Made by a program: the position numbers and the translations under genes. This document shows, one piece after another, positions 44,024 through 54,894 of a stretch of DNA of 64,000 bases. The notes under the pieces were generated by a model that was given only the letters and a program-made list of their open reading frames with translations, had not been told where the DNA came from and made no database searches. Each line of letters begins with the position of its first letter. The stretch's first letter is position 1. The stretch is from contig JADJQS010000012.1 in the NCBI GenBank assembly GCA_016712635.1, positions 4,593-68,592 on the forward strand, in the 5' to 3' direction. The stretch comes from Gammaproteobacteria bacterium. GTDB lineage: Bacteria; Pseudomonadota; Gammaproteobacteria; SZUA-140.

Positions 44024-44576
44024 TGCATTCGAGGGGCACGGCCGCGTCCGCGGCCTGCCGAGGCGGGCGTGATCACGCAGCATGCAGCGCACTCTCGCCC
44101 GCCGGTTCCTCGCTGACATGCTGCTCGCGCGCCTGGCCACGTAAATCGTCGTCCACGGCGCGATTCGCGTGTGCCGCCATGTGCTGCTCCGCCGGTAGTA
44201 ATCATCACGCGTAAACATTAAGCATAATTCGCATGACGCCTAAGAATGTCGAGCTAGGCCTTAGGTCGGACAGTATTTTTATTTTCTCGTCGGTATACTC
44301 GCTTGGGCATGCAGTGTGGAGCTGGCGCCGATTGCGCGCCTGTCCCGCGATCAGATCAGGCCGCGGAGGCGTGTCTGATCCATAACGGTACGCGGCGTGA
44401 CCGGACGGGACGGCGGTCTCTGCAGGCTGCGAGATTAACCGAACACCCATCGCGTGGGCGGTTCGAACCATCGTTGGATCGCCAGGGATGGCGCCATGAC
44501 CCGGTCATGGTTATCCAATGGATTGGAGGAGACGGTTGATCGTCACCGTCTGCGCGATGGGTTCCCTTCCTGCACC
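44024..44576. other. Intergenic region between hsp20 (2) and hypE
   Basis: About 550 bp. It contains a perfect GGCCGCG/CGCGGCC hairpin at 44040-44055 and one small minus-strand frame (44073-44180). An AT-rich patch at about 44205-44290 could carry a promoter for that frame. Beyond this I see no gene or RNA. Confidence 0.4.
44073..44180 (-). CDS. Possible 35-aa hydrophilic protein
   Basis: Read on the minus strand from ATG 44180 to TGA 44073: MAAHANRAVDDDLRGQAREQ and onwards, charged and without membrane segments. A CGGAGCAGCAC sequence ahead of the ATG gives a fair ribosome-binding site, and the upstream ~100 bp are AT-rich. The length is close to what chance alone allows in high-GC DNA, so this is a weak call and its function is unknown. 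Confidence 0.3.
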   Translation of the reverse strand: MAAHANRAVDDDLRGQAREQHVSEEPAGESALHAA

Positions 44577-45623
44577 TCAGCAAATCCTGGGCAGGGGATC
44601 ATCCTCGAGTTCCTCGACCATTCGCTCCCCGCCGAGGGAGGTTTCCAGGATCACGCCGTTCTCGCCCGAGACGACTGCCCCGATGATCGCGGCGCCTTCG
44701 CCCGCGGGCAGTGTGCGCCATGCCCCGCGCAGGGCCTCCGCCTGCGCGCGCTCAACGACCGCGACGATGCGTCCCTCGCAGGCGAGATAGAGCGGATCAT
44801 AGCCCAGCATGTCGCACACGGTCTGCACCGCCGGCCGGACCGGAATGGCATCCATGCGCAGGCGGACGCCCAGACCGCTGGCGCGGGCGACGTCGTGCAT
44901 CACGGTCGCGAGGCCGCCGCGCGTCGGGTCGCGCATGAAGCGCAGGCCCGGAAAGGCGAGCGCCGCGCGCGCGAGCGGAAGGACGCTGGCCGAGTCGGAG
45001 CGCAGCTCACCCTGGAGGCCGAACTGCCCGCGCGCGAGCATCACCGCGACGGCATGGTCGCCGACCGGTCCGCTGACGACTATGGCGTCGCCGTCCAGTA
45101 TGCGCCGCGGGTCGAGCACGTGGTCGCCGAGCCGGCGGCCGATCCCGGTCGTGATCAGATACAGCCCGCCGCCCTCGCCGCGCGGCACCACCTTGGTATC
45201 GCCGGTGACGACGCGCACCGGGACTTCGCGCGCTGCGGCGGCCAGGCTGGCGACGATGCGCGCGAGCCGGCGCCGGCCGAAGCCTTCCTCGATGATCGCC
45301 CCCAGGCTGAGATAACAGGGTTCCGCCCCGGCGACCGCGAGGTCATTGACGGTCCCGTGCACGGCCAGTGCGCCGATGTCACCGCCGGGATACTCCGCCG
45401 GCTGGACCGTGAAGCAGTCGCTGGTCATGACCAGCCTGTCCGCGCTGAAGGCGAGCGTCACCGCATCAAGAGCGGTATCGAGGCCGTCCAGAGTGCGCGC
45501 GAAGACCTCCTCGATCAGTTCGCGCATCAGACGGCCGCCGTTGCCGTGCGCGAGGCCGATGGGCTGGTCGGCCTCCGAGAGGGAGGCCTCAACGTCTGAC
45601 GGCGTGAGGTCGGTGTCGGGCAT
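44577..45623 (-). CDS. hypE: Hydrogenase maturation protein HypE
   Basis: A 348-residue HypE that dehydrates a carbamoylated C-terminal cysteine to a thiocyanate, the source of the cyanide ligands of the NiFe site. The C-terminus ends in PRIC, the required cysteine. The ATP-binding PurM/AIRS-like fold has HGNGGRLMRELI and DGDAIVVSGPVGDHAVAVM. It follows hypF by 15 bp on the minus strand, so the two are co-transcribed and provide both halves of cyanide synthesis. Confidence 0.96.
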   Translation of the reverse strand: MPDTDLTPSDVEASLSEADQPIGLAHGNGGRLMRELIEEVFARTLDGLDTALDAVTLAFSADRLVMTSDCFTVQPAEYPGGDIGALAVHGTVNDLAVAGAEPCYLSLGAIIEEGFGRRRLARIVASLAAAAREVPVRVVTGDTKVVPRGEGGGLYLITTGIGRRLGDHVLDPRRILDGDAIVVSGPVGDHAVAVMLARGQFGLQGELRSDSASVLPLARAALAFPGLRFMRDPTRGGLATVMHDVARASGLGVRLRMDAIPVRPAVQTVCDMLGYDPLYLACEGRIVAVVERAQAEALRGAWRTLPAGEGAAIIGAVVSGENGVILETSLGGERMVEELEDDPLPRIC

Positions 45624-45638
45624 GGTCGCGTGATTATC

Positions 45639-47987
45639 TCACGCCGGCTGCACTGCGCGCGCGCCGGCGGTCTCCCGATACAGCGCCTCGATGACCTGGC
45701 CGTAGCTCAGGCCGGCATCGTTGTACGGTACCTGGACGCACAGGCGCACCTCGAAGCCGGCAGCGGCGAGCCGGGCGCAGACCCGTTCGGTCAGGAGCCG
45801 GTTCTGGAACACCCCGCCGCCAAGGCCGACGGTGAACTCGCCAAAGCGCGCGCGCGCCGCCTTCGCCTGTGTGAGCAGGGCCTGTGCGAGGCTGGCATGA
45901 AACAGCCCCGCGCGGCGCGCGACGGTCAGCGCATCATCCGTCAGCATCGGCAGCAGCGGCGCCCAGTCCGCGATGTGCAGGTCGCCCGCCGCTGTTGTAA
46001 GCGGCAAAGGAATGAAATCGTCGGTAGGCTCCGCCGCCGCTTCCAGCAATGCGGGGCCGTGGCCTTCGTAGCTGGCGCGGGAGAGCCGGCCGGTCAGCGC
46101 CGCGGCGGCGTCGAACAGCCGCCCGACGGAGGACGTTGCCGGACAGTTGAGTCCCTGCTCCCAGGCGTGCCGCAGCAGCCCGCCGTCCTGCGGCGCGTGT
46201 CTCCACGGGAAACCGCTCTCCCAGCACAAGGACAGCGCGCTGCGCCACGGTTCGCGCGCGGCGCGTTCACCGCCGGGCAGGCGGAACGGGCGGAAGCTTG
46301 CCACGTGCCGCCAGTCGCCCGGATGCCCGAGCAGGGCCTCGCCGCCCCACAGTGTGCCGTCCGCGCCCAGGCCGAGACCGTCCCACGCGAACACCAGCCA
46401 GCGCCTCTCCGCCGGATGCTCGCCCGCCAGCGCCGCGGCGTGGGCGTGATGGTGGAATACCTCGAGGACAGGCAGCCCGCTTGCATGCGCCCAGCGGCGG
46501 CTGGCGTAGCCCGGATGGCGATCGCACACGACAGCCTGTGCCTCTACGCCATAGAGGGCCTGCAGATCCGCGATGGTGCGCTCGAAGGCCGCGCGGCTGC
46601 GCGGCGCCTCCAGGTCGCCGATGTGGGCGGAGATCACGACGCGCCGGTCCCAGGCCAGCGCGACGGTGCTCTTGATGTGGCCGCCCACCGCGAGCAGCGG
46701 GCGGCGCAGGGCGCAGGGCAGTTCGAGTTCCAGCGGACTGAGGCCGCGCCCGAGCCGCAGCGGACGCGCCGCGCCCGCAATGACGCGCAGCACGGGATCG
46801 TCCGCGCGGTGTGCGATCGGACGGTCATGATGCAGCCAGGCCTCGGCGACATGGCCCAGGCGCGGCGCGACCTCATCCTGCGTGGTCAGCACCGGCTCGC
46901 CGCTTGCATTGGCGGAGGTCGCGATCAGGGGACCGCCTAAGCCGTCCAGCAACAGGTGGTGCAGCGGGCTGTAGGGAAGCATCGCGCCGATCTCGGACAG
47001 TCCGGGCGCGATCGCGTCCGGCAGATCCGTCGAAGGCGATTTCGCCGTCAGCAGGATCGGGCGGGCGGAGGAGCGCAGCGCCGCTTCATGCGCGGCGTCG
47101 ATACGGAGGTGGCGGCGCGCCGAGGCCAGCGCGGCATCCTCCGGAAACATCACCGCCAGCGGCTTGTCGGGTCGATGTTTGTCACGACGCAGGCGGGCGA
47201 TCGCGCCGGCGTCGCGCGCGTCGCACACGAGATGATAACCGCCGACGCCCTTGACGCCGACGATCATGCCCGCGCGCAAGGCGCTGATACAGGCGTCGAG
47301 CGCCTCCGCGTCCCGCGCGGCCGGCGCGCCGTCCCGGCCGGCGAACTCGAGGCGCGGCCCGCACGCATGGCAGCCGATCGGCTGCGCGTGGAAGCGACGG
47401 TCGTCCGGATCGGCGTATTCGCGCGCGCATGCCGCGCAGAGCTGGAAGGCGCTCAGCGTGGTATGCGGCCGGTCATATGGCAGGCGGTCGATCGCGGTAA
47501 AACGCGGCCCGCAGGCGGTGCAGTTGATGAAGGGATGGCGATAGCGCCGGTCGGCCGGGTCGCGCAGTTCGGCGAGGCAGACCGGGCAGGGCGGCAGATC
47601 GGGAGGCAAGTGGACATCGTGCGGCGAGTGTTCCCGGCTCGCACGGATGGAGAAGCCGCGCACCGGCTGCACTTCGGCGCCGGCAGCGGAGATCAGCTGC
47701 GGGCGTGCCAGCGGCGGGGCCTCCAGCAGCAGTGCGGCGCCGAAGGCCTCGAGCCGGGTCGGCCGACCCTGCGCGAGGATTTCAACGCGGCCGTGTTCAT
47801 TCCTGATCCATCCCTCGATGTCGAACCGGCCGGCGAGGCGGTAGACGAAGGGGCGATAGCCCACGCCCTGTACCCGCCCGCCGATCACCCAGCGCCGGGC
47901 GATGCGTTCATGAGTCGTCGTCGGCTCCGGGAGGGGTGGCTCATCTGCGTCCGGTCGGATGTGTGTGCTCGTCAGGTGGCCTACCAT
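45639..47987 (-). CDS. hypF: Carbamoyltransferase HypF
   Basis: A 782-residue HypF that uses carbamoyl phosphate and ATP to carbamoylate HypE. Domains in order are acylphosphatase (VIGGRVQGVGYRPFVYRLA near 34-52), two zinc fingers with CxxC pairs (CPVCLAELRD, CTACG, CAACARE, CHACG), a YrdC/Sua5 nucleotide domain (VKGVGGYHLVCDAR, RRDKHRPDKPLAVMF) and a Kae1-like domain (VVCDRHPGYASRRWA, HHHAHAAAL with the metal histidines, GLGGGVFQNRLL). The first ~30 residues extend beyond the usual start; no internal Met replaces it. Confidence 0.96.
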   Translation of the reverse strand: MVGHLTSTHIRPDADEPPLPEPTTTHERIARRWVIGGRVQGVGYRPFVYRLAGRFDIEGWIRNEHGRVEILAQGRPTRLEAFGAALLLEAPPLARPQLISAAGAEVQPVRGFSIRASREHSPHDVHLPPDLPPCPVCLAELRDPADRRYRHPFINCTACGPRFTAIDRLPYDRPHTTLSAFQLCAACAREYADPDDRRFHAQPIGCHACGPRLEFAGRDGAPAARDAEALDACISALRAGMIVGVKGVGGYHLVCDARDAGAIARLRRDKHRPDKPLAVMFPEDAALASARRHLRIDAAHEAALRSSARPILLTAKSPSTDLPDAIAPGLSEIGAMLPYSPLHHLLLDGLGGPLIATSANASGEPVLTTQDEVAPRLGHVAEAWLHHDRPIAHRADDPVLRVIAGAARPLRLGRGLSPLELELPCALRRPLLAVGGHIKSTVALAWDRRVVISAHIGDLEAPRSRAAFERTIADLQALYGVEAQAVVCDRHPGYASRRWAHASGLPVLEVFHHHAHAAALAGEHPAERRWLVFAWDGLGLGADGTLWGGEALLGHPGDWRHVASFRPFRLPGGERAAREPWRSALSLCWESGFPWRHAPQDGGLLRHAWEQGLNCPATSSVGRLFDAAAALTGRLSRASYEGHGPALLEAAAEPTDDFIPLPLTTAAGDLHIADWAPLLPMLTDDALTVARRAGLFHASLAQALLTQAKAARARFGEFTVGLGGGVFQNRLLTERVCARLAAAGFEVRLCVQVPYNDAGLSYGQVIEALYRETAGARAVQPA

Positions 47988-48182
47988 GCTACCGCATCTA
48001 CCCGGCGGCGCATCGCGGCAGTTCGATTATGCGGATTATTGAGCAGTAATTCATTTAGTTGTTTCAATTTCATCATGACAGGTCGAGTTGTCGGGCAGGG
48101 CCGTTTCCACACCGGCTGCGAGGCAGGCTATGATCAGGGACGGCGGGATCCCGAATCACCAAACCATGATGCGAGGCGAGGA

Positions 48183-48392
48183 ATGAGCGAGCATGTCTAC
48201 AAGCTGATCGAATTGACCGGTTCTTCCCGTCAGGGGATCGAACCTGCGATAGAAAATGCCGTCACGCGCGCGGCGAAGACCGTGCGCAATATGCGCTGGT
48301 TCGAGGTCATCAACATGCGGGGGCACATCGAGAACGGCAAGGTCGCGCATTACCAGGTGACCATCAAGGTCGGCTTCACGCTGGAAGACTGA
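48183..48392 (+). CDS. Dodecin (flavin-binding)
   Basis: A 69-residue dodecin that forms dodecameric spheres storing flavin. The start MSEHVYKLIELTGSSRQG and the central RAAKTVRNMRWFEVINMRG (with the flavin-stacking Trp) are diagnostic. GAGGCGAGGA precedes the ATG at 48183. It is divergent from hypF and is followed by archease. Confidence 0.93.
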   Translation: MSEHVYKLIELTGSSRQGIEPAIENAVTRAAKTVRNMRWFEVINMRGHIENGKVAHYQVTIKVGFTLED

Positions 48393-48420
48393 GCCGTCCG
48401 GTCCCGGCCGCGCGCAGCCC

Positions 48421-48873
48421 GTGATCACCGACATGGCCGGGCCGGGCTCCCAGGTAGTACCGCGCTGGGAACATTTTTCCCATGAGGCCGATATCGGCCT
48501 GCGCGGCATGGGGCGCACCCTGGCGGAGGCTTTCGAGCAGGCGGCGCTGGCCCTGACGGCGGTGATCGTCGACCCGGCCGACGTCGCGACCCGCGAGCAA
48601 CTTCAAATCCGGTGCGAGGCACCGGACGACGAGCTGCTGCTGGTGGAATGGCTGAACGCCTTGATCTATGAGATGGCAACGCGCCGCATGCTGTTCGGGC
48701 GCTTCGAGGTTGAGATCGATGCGCACCGCCTGCACGCGCGGGCGTGGGGAGAGCCGGTGGAGGTCGCGCGCCATCAACCCACCGTTGAGGTGAAGGGGGC
48801 GACCTACACCGCGCTCAGGGTGGCGGCGGAAGCGCAGGGCGTGTGGCTGGCGCAGTGCGTGGCCGACGTCTGA
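48421..48873 (+). CDS. Archease
   Basis: A 150-residue archease, the co-activator that stimulates guanylylation and turnover of the RtcB RNA ligase. Motifs are WEHFSHEADIGLRGMG near the start and the LVEWLNALIYEM segment. It precedes rtcB by 31 bp, the usual genetic pairing. GTG at 48421 (or ATG at 48433) is the start; neither has a strong ribosome-binding site. This supports an RNA repair unit in the region. Confidence 0.92.
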   Translation: MITDMAGPGSQVVPRWEHFSHEADIGLRGMGRTLAEAFEQAALALTAVIVDPADVATREQLQIRCEAPDDELLLVEWLNALIYEMATRRMLFGRFEVEIDAHRLHARAWGEPVEVARHQPTVEVKGATYTALRVAAEAQGVWLAQCVADV

Positions 48874-48904
48874 ACGGCATAACCGACGGGAAAATCACCC
48901 TACC

Positions 48905-50335
<1,431 letters not shown>

Positions 50336-50343
50336 AACGCCGT

Positions 50344-50688
50344 TCAGCCGTCGCCGTAGAGCCGGTCGGTGCGTGCGGCCAGGATGAAGTCGTTGCGGTG
50401 CAGCCCCTTGATCTTGTGCGACCACCAGGTGACGGTCACCTTGCCCCAGGCGGTCTGGATGTCGGGGTGGTGGAACTCCTTTTCGGCCAGCATCCCGACC
50501 TTGACAGTGAAGGCGAGCGCGTCGACGAAATTGCGGAAGCTGTACGCACGCTCGAGCTGATCGATGCCGTCACGCGTGACGATACGCCAGGCGGGGATCT
50601 GGGGCTGGAATTCGGCGATCTCTTCCGGCGTCACCGTTGGCGCACCGGCGCGGCATGCCTCGCATTTGATCTCGGCCAGTCCTGTCAT
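50344..50688 (-). CDS. 4a-hydroxytetrahydrobiopterin dehydratase (PCD/PhhB)
   Basis: A 114-residue pterin-4a-carbinolamine dehydratase starting at ATG 50688, with GGGAGGGCG ahead. The catalytic histidines appear in EFHHPDIQTAWGKVTVTWWSHKIKG, with AYSFRNFVDALAFTVKVG the preceding helix. The N-terminal CEACRAG pair is common in bacterial versions. It recycles the pterin cofactor of aromatic amino acid hydroxylases or acts in pterin metabolism. It runs opposite to the end of rtcB, with only 8 bp between. Confidence 0.93.
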   Translation of the reverse strand: MTGLAEIKCEACRAGAPTVTPEEIAEFQPQIPAWRIVTRDGIDQLERAYSFRNFVDALAFTVKVGMLAEKEFHHPDIQTAWGKVTVTWWSHKIKGLHRNDFILAARTDRLYGDG

Positions 50689-50949
50689 TGCGCCCTCCCG
50701 TATTGTCCGTCGCGGCGATGGAGTCTGATATGATCCCTGCGCGAGCGTCGCGCGCAGGCCTGTTAGTATAGGCAGTGGCACGTGCCGTGTGAATCGCGAT
50801 GCATATTATTCGACATGAGAAATAACATGTAACTGAATAATATATATCGTTATAACTTCATGTAATTTTCTCCAGTTCCAGCGCCGGCGTTGGTCAATGT
50901 GCGCCAGAATTAGCGCTGGCCGTATCTCTGTGGTGTGAAAAGGATGGGC

Positions 50950-53370
50950 ATGGATCGATTGAAGGAACTGGCGCCCGAGGCGCTGTACAGGCGTTGCGAC
51001 CCGGCGCAGTTCAGCTTCGAGACCACGGCGGAACTCAGCGGCGGCGGGATCATCGGGCAGGAGCGGGCGATGGAGGCGCTGCAGTTCGGTGTCGGGATCC
51101 GCCGCGAGGGTTACAACCTGTTCGTGCTCGGCCCTCCGGGCATCGGCAAATATTCCGTGGTGCGCCACTACCTCGAGAGCAGCGCCGGGACGGCACCGCC
51201 GCCGCCGGACTGGTGTTACCTGCACAACTTCGAACGGCCGGACAGGCCGCGTGCCGTCAGGCTGCCCGCCGGGCGCGGACAGGCCCTGCGCAAGGACATG
51301 GAACAGCTCGTGGATGACCTGCGCAACGTCATCCCGGTCAGCTTCGAGACCGAGGAATACCATACACGTGTGCGCGAGATCGAGGAGGCGTTCAAGGATC
51401 AGCGCGAACAGGCGCTGGCCGAGCTTTCCGGCGAGACCGAGTCGCGCGGCATTGCACTGATACGGACACCCGGAGGGTTTGCCTTCGCCCCCGTGCGCGA
51501 CGGCGAGGTGATCAAGCCCGAGGATTTCGAGCGCCTGCCGGACGAGGAGAAGCAGCGCATCGAGTCCGCGGTGGAGGAACTGCAGGGCAAGCTGGCCAAC
51601 ATCCTGCGCCAGACGCCGAAGTGGCAGCGCGAATCCCGCGACAGGATCAAGGCGCTCGACCGGGAGGTGGCCCTGTTCGCCGTCGGACACCTGATCGAAG
51701 AGGTGAAGAAGAAATACCGTGACATCGACGCGGTGCCGGAGCATCTCGATGCGGTGCAGAACGACGTGATCGAGCACCTGCATGAATTTCGCAGCCAGGA
51801 GGAGGCGCCGAACATCCTCGGCATCGCACTGACCGAAAAGCCCTCATTTCGCCGCTACACGGTGAATCCGCTGATAGACAACGGTAGCGTGCAGGGCGTT
51901 CCCGTGATCTATGAAGATACGCCGCTCTACCAGAACCTGGTCGGGCGGGTGGAGCATCTGACCCACATGGGCGCGCTGGTGACCGATTTCACGCTGATCA
52001 AGCCGGGTGCGCTGCACCGCGCCAATGGCGGTTACCTGATCCTCGACGCCAAGAAGCTGCTGACCGAGCCCTACGCATGGGAGGGCCTGAAGCGCGCCCT
52101 GTACGCGCGCGAGGTGCGCATCCAGTCGCTCGGGCAGATCTACAGCTACGTGAGCACCGTATCCCTCGATCCCGAGCCCATACCGATTGATCTCAAGGTG
52201 GTCCTGCTGGGTGACCGCTACCTCTATTATCTGCTGCAGGCCTACGATCCCGATTTCATCGAGCTGTTCAAGGTGACGGCCGAGTTCGAGGACCGTGTCG
52301 AGCGCACGCAGGAGAACAACCGCCTGTATGCCGGGATGCTGGCCACGCTGGCGCAGCGCGAGGGGCTCCATCCTCTCGACCGGTCCGCGGTGGCGCGCAT
52401 CATCGAGCATTGCGCGCGGCAGGCGGAAGACGCGGAACGGCTGTCCATCCACATGCTGGGCACGAACGACCTGCTGCGCGAGGCGGACTACTGGGCGCGG
52501 CAGGCCGCGCGCGCGGTGATCACGCGCGCCGATGTGCAGCATGCGATCGACATGCAGATCCGCCGCGTGGACCGGATTCGCGGGCAGGTGCAGGAAAACA
52601 TCCTGCGCAACCTGATCCTGATCGACACTTCAGGCGCACAGGTCGGCCAGGTGAACGCCCTCTCGGTCATCGACCTCGGCAATTTCAGCTTCGCCCAGCC
52701 GACGCGCGTCACCGCCAGCGCGCGCATGGGGGAGGGTGAGGTCATCGACGTCGAGCGCGAGGCGGAGCTCGGCGGGTCGATCCACTCGAAAGGCGTCATG
52801 ATCCTCACCTCGCTGCTTGCCGCGCGTTATGCGCAGGACCGCCCGCTCTCGCTCTCGGCGAGCCTGGTGTTCGAGCAATCGTACGGCATCATCGACGGCG
52901 ACAGCGCATCCGTCGCCGAATTCAGCGCGCTGCTGTCCATACTGTCGGGCGCGCCGATCGAACAGCGGCTTGCGGTGACCGGTTCGGTGAACCAGCACGG
53001 GCAGGTCCAGGCGATCGGCGGCGCGAACCAGAAGATCGAGGGTTTCTTCGACATCTGCCGCGCGCGCGGCCTGGACGGCACGCACGGCGTGATCATCCCG
53101 GCGTCGAATACGGCGCACCTGATGCTGCGCGAGGACGTCGTCGAGGCCGTGCGCGGAGGCCTGTTCCACGTCTATCCGGTCGAGACCGCCGACGAGGCGG
53201 TCACCCTGCTGACCGGCGTTCCCGCCGGGGTGCGTGACGCGCATGGCGACTATCCGGCCGGGAGCGTGAATGGTCGGGTCGAGGCGCGCCTGCGCGATTT
53301 CGCGGATCTGCGCCACGAGTTCGCCAAACCGGTTCCGGACGGACATGACCATGACGACACCGCCGCTTGA
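50950..53370 (+). CDS. Lon-like ATP-dependent protease (LonB/LonC-type)
   Basis: An 806-residue AAA+ protease. The ATPase core has a Walker A-like GPPGIGKYS and later AAA+ modules (PLYQNLVGRVEHLTHMG, NGGYLILDAKKLL). The C-terminal Lon protease domain has the catalytic Ser in GDSASVAEFSALLSIL and the Lys in IGGANQKIEGFFD, so the Ser-Lys dyad is intact. A coiled, charged insertion around residues 130-250 is typical of this family. The ATG at 50950 (AAGGA ahead) is chosen among starts at 50935, 50944 and 50950. Such proteases degrade unfolded or regulatory proteins. Confidence 0.92.
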   Translation: MDRLKELAPEALYRRCDPAQFSFETTAELSGGGIIGQERAMEALQFGVGIRREGYNLFVLGPPGIGKYSVVRHYLESSAGTAPPPPDWCYLHNFERPDRPRAVRLPAGRGQALRKDMEQLVDDLRNVIPVSFETEEYHTRVREIEEAFKDQREQALAELSGETESRGIALIRTPGGFAFAPVRDGEVIKPEDFERLPDEEKQRIESAVEELQGKLANILRQTPKWQRESRDRIKALDREVALFAVGHLIEEVKKKYRDIDAVPEHLDAVQNDVIEHLHEFRSQEEAPNILGIALTEKPSFRRYTVNPLIDNGSVQGVPVIYEDTPLYQNLVGRVEHLTHMGALVTDFTLIKPGALHRANGGYLILDAKKLLTEPYAWEGLKRALYAREVRIQSLGQIYSYVSTVSLDPEPIPIDLKVVLLGDRYLYYLLQAYDPDFIELFKVTAEFEDRVERTQENNRLYAGMLATLAQREGLHPLDRSAVARIIEHCARQAEDAERLSIHMLGTNDLLREADYWARQAARAVITRADVQHAIDMQIRRVDRIRGQVQENILRNLILIDTSGAQVGQVNALSVIDLGNFSFAQPTRVTASARMGEGEVIDVEREAELGGSIHSKGVMILTSLLAARYAQDRPLSLSASLVFEQSYGIIDGDSASVAEFSALLSILSGAPIEQRLAVTGSVNQHGQVQAIGGANQKIEGFFDICRARGLDGTHGVIIPASNTAHLMLREDVVEAVRGGLFHVYPVETADEAVTLLTGVPAGVRDAHGDYPAGSVNGRVEARLRDFADLRHEFAKPVPDGHDHDDTAA

Positions 53371-54181
53371 GGCGATGTTCAAGCGCATCCTGCTGCCGCT
53401 GGACGCCGGCGCGGCGGACGCCGCAAGCCTGGAGGCGGCCATCCGTCTCGCCGCGCGTTTCCGCGCCGAGGTCGTCGGGATATTCGTCGAGGACGAGGAT
53501 CTGATGCGCCTCGCGGCGCTGCCGTTCGCGCGCGAGACAGCCCCCCTGTCCGCAGTGACACGCCGGCTCGATCCCGACGCCATGGCGCGTGCCCTGCGCG
53601 CACGCGCGGAAGTCCTGCGCGCCCGGCTGCAGGAGCGGGCGCTGGAGGCGCAGGTGGCATGGTCGTTCCGCGTAGTGCAGAGCGGGTTGCTGGCGGAGCA
53701 GCTCGATGAATCCGTGGCCAGCGATCTCCTGATACTGGAAATCGGCGGCCGCCGGACGGTCCGCGTGACCGGGCGCATCTTCTCCCGCGGCGCATGCACC
53801 GTCTGGCTGCGCCGCGCGTTTGTCGCAGACGGACGACCGGTCGTCGCGCTGTTCGACGACTCCCCCTCGAACCGGCGTGTGCTCGCGGTCGCGAGCCAGT
53901 TCGCGCACCGCGACGGCAAGCACCTGCTCGTAATGGTGTCCGCCGGAGACCAGGCGGAATTCGAACGCCGGGCCGGACAGGCTGGCGAAGCGCTTGCCGC
54001 GGACGGCGTGGAGGCGGAGTTCCAGCCGCTCGCGCGCGAGGCGGCGACGGATCTGATCCAGGTCGTGGCGGCAGCCCGGGGCAAGCTGCTGGTGATCGGA
54101 CGCGACAGTCCGCTGGCCTCGGGCGCGGCCTATCAGCGCCTGCTGGAGAATCTGCCCTGTGAGGTCGTTCTGGCGGGCTAG
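53345..54181 (+). CDS. Tandem-domain universal stress protein-like protein
   Basis: A 278-residue protein whose two halves both look like UspA domains: FKRILLPLDAGAADAASLEAAIR at the start, and GRPVVALFDDSPSNRRVLAVA near residue 155. The usual ATP loop GxxGxxxxxxxxxGS is not clear in either half, so nucleotide binding is doubtful. Start options are 53345, 53351 or 53375; the first overlaps the protease gene by 26 bp, the last begins 4 bp after it. It converges on pcm, with a 4-bp overlap of the stops. Confidence 0.8.
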   Translation: MTMTTPPLEAMFKRILLPLDAGAADAASLEAAIRLAARFRAEVVGIFVEDEDLMRLAALPFARETAPLSAVTRRLDPDAMARALRARAEVLRARLQERALEAQVAWSFRVVQSGLLAEQLDESVASDLLILEIGGRRTVRVTGRIFSRGACTVWLRRAFVADGRPVVALFDDSPSNRRVLAVASQFAHRDGKHLLVMVSAGDQAEFERRAGQAGEALAADGVEAEFQPLAREAATDLIQVVAAARGKLLVIGRDSPLASGAAYQRLLENLPCEVVLAG

Positions 54182-54888
54182 TGCGGCTGCGCTGCGTCCG
54201 CCCCGGCCGTTCCGGCGTCCACCAGCGGGACGAAGGCCACGGGCAGGATGCTGCGGCGGTGGATCTCACCGGCCGCGTCCCTGGTGATCAGCACCAGGTC
54301 CTGCGTCGCGTAACGCTGGCCGACCGGGATCATCATGCGGCCGCCGGGTTTCAGCTGGTCGAGCAGCGCCGGCGGGATTTCGGGCGCGGCGGCGGTGACG
54401 ATGACGGCGTCGTAGGGCGCGTGCGCCTCCCAGCCCCGATGGCCGTCGCCGGTGCGCAGCTCGACGTTGCGATAGCCGAGCTGTTCGAGGTGAGCACGCG
54501 CCGTGCGCGCGAGTTCCGGCAGGTTTTCCACGCTGTAGACCTTCTGCGCAAGCTGCGCCAGAACCGCGGCCTGGTAGCCCGAGCCGGTGCCGATCTCGAG
54601 CACCACGTCGCCGGGCTGCAGGTCGAGCATGTCGGTCATCAGGGCGACGATGAAGGGCTGCGAAATCGTCTGTCCGAGACCGATCGAGAGCGGACGGTTT
54701 TCGTAGGCGAAGGGCTCCATTTCGCGCGGCACGAAGCGGTGGCGCGGCACGGCATCCAGCGCGGCGAGGACGCGCGGGGACAGCGTGTCGCGTCCGGTGG
54801 CGACGGCGCAGCTGCGCATGTCCGCCTCGATCTCCTCCAGCATGCGCCGCCGCGCGCGCACAAGCTTTGCCTCAGGCATGGGCCGCAT
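54178..54888 (-). CDS. pcm: Protein-L-isoaspartate O-methyltransferase
   Basis: A 236-residue Pcm/PIMT that methylates abnormal isoaspartyl residues using S-adenosylmethionine, starting protein repair. Motif I for SAM is VLEIGTGSGYQAAVLA, and the RPLSIGLGQTISQPFIVALM segment is the family-specific substrate loop. The start has no strong SD but lies 6 bp from the UspA stop, so it may be translated with it. It lies in a minus-strand run with uspA and hypD. Confidence 0.95.
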   Translation of the reverse strand: MRPMPEAKLVRARRRMLEEIEADMRSCAVATGRDTLSPRVLAALDAVPRHRFVPREMEPFAYENRPLSIGLGQTISQPFIVALMTDMLDLQPGDVVLEIGTGSGYQAAVLAQLAQKVYSVENLPELARTARAHLEQLGYRNVELRTGDGHRGWEAHAPYDAVIVTAAAPEIPPALLDQLKPGGRMMIPVGQRYATQDLVLITRDAAGEIHRRSILPVAFVPLVDAGTAGADAAQPH

Positions 54889-54894
54889 CCGGTT

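Noticed and set aside
44460..44469. GGTTCGAACC, resembling a tRNA T-loop
   Set aside because: No acceptor, D or anticodon stem around it; it is simply a palindrome.
46956..48182. Long plus-strand frame leading into dodecin
   Set aside because: Antisense to hypF; only the last 69 codons, from ATG 48183, encode a recognisable protein (dodecin).
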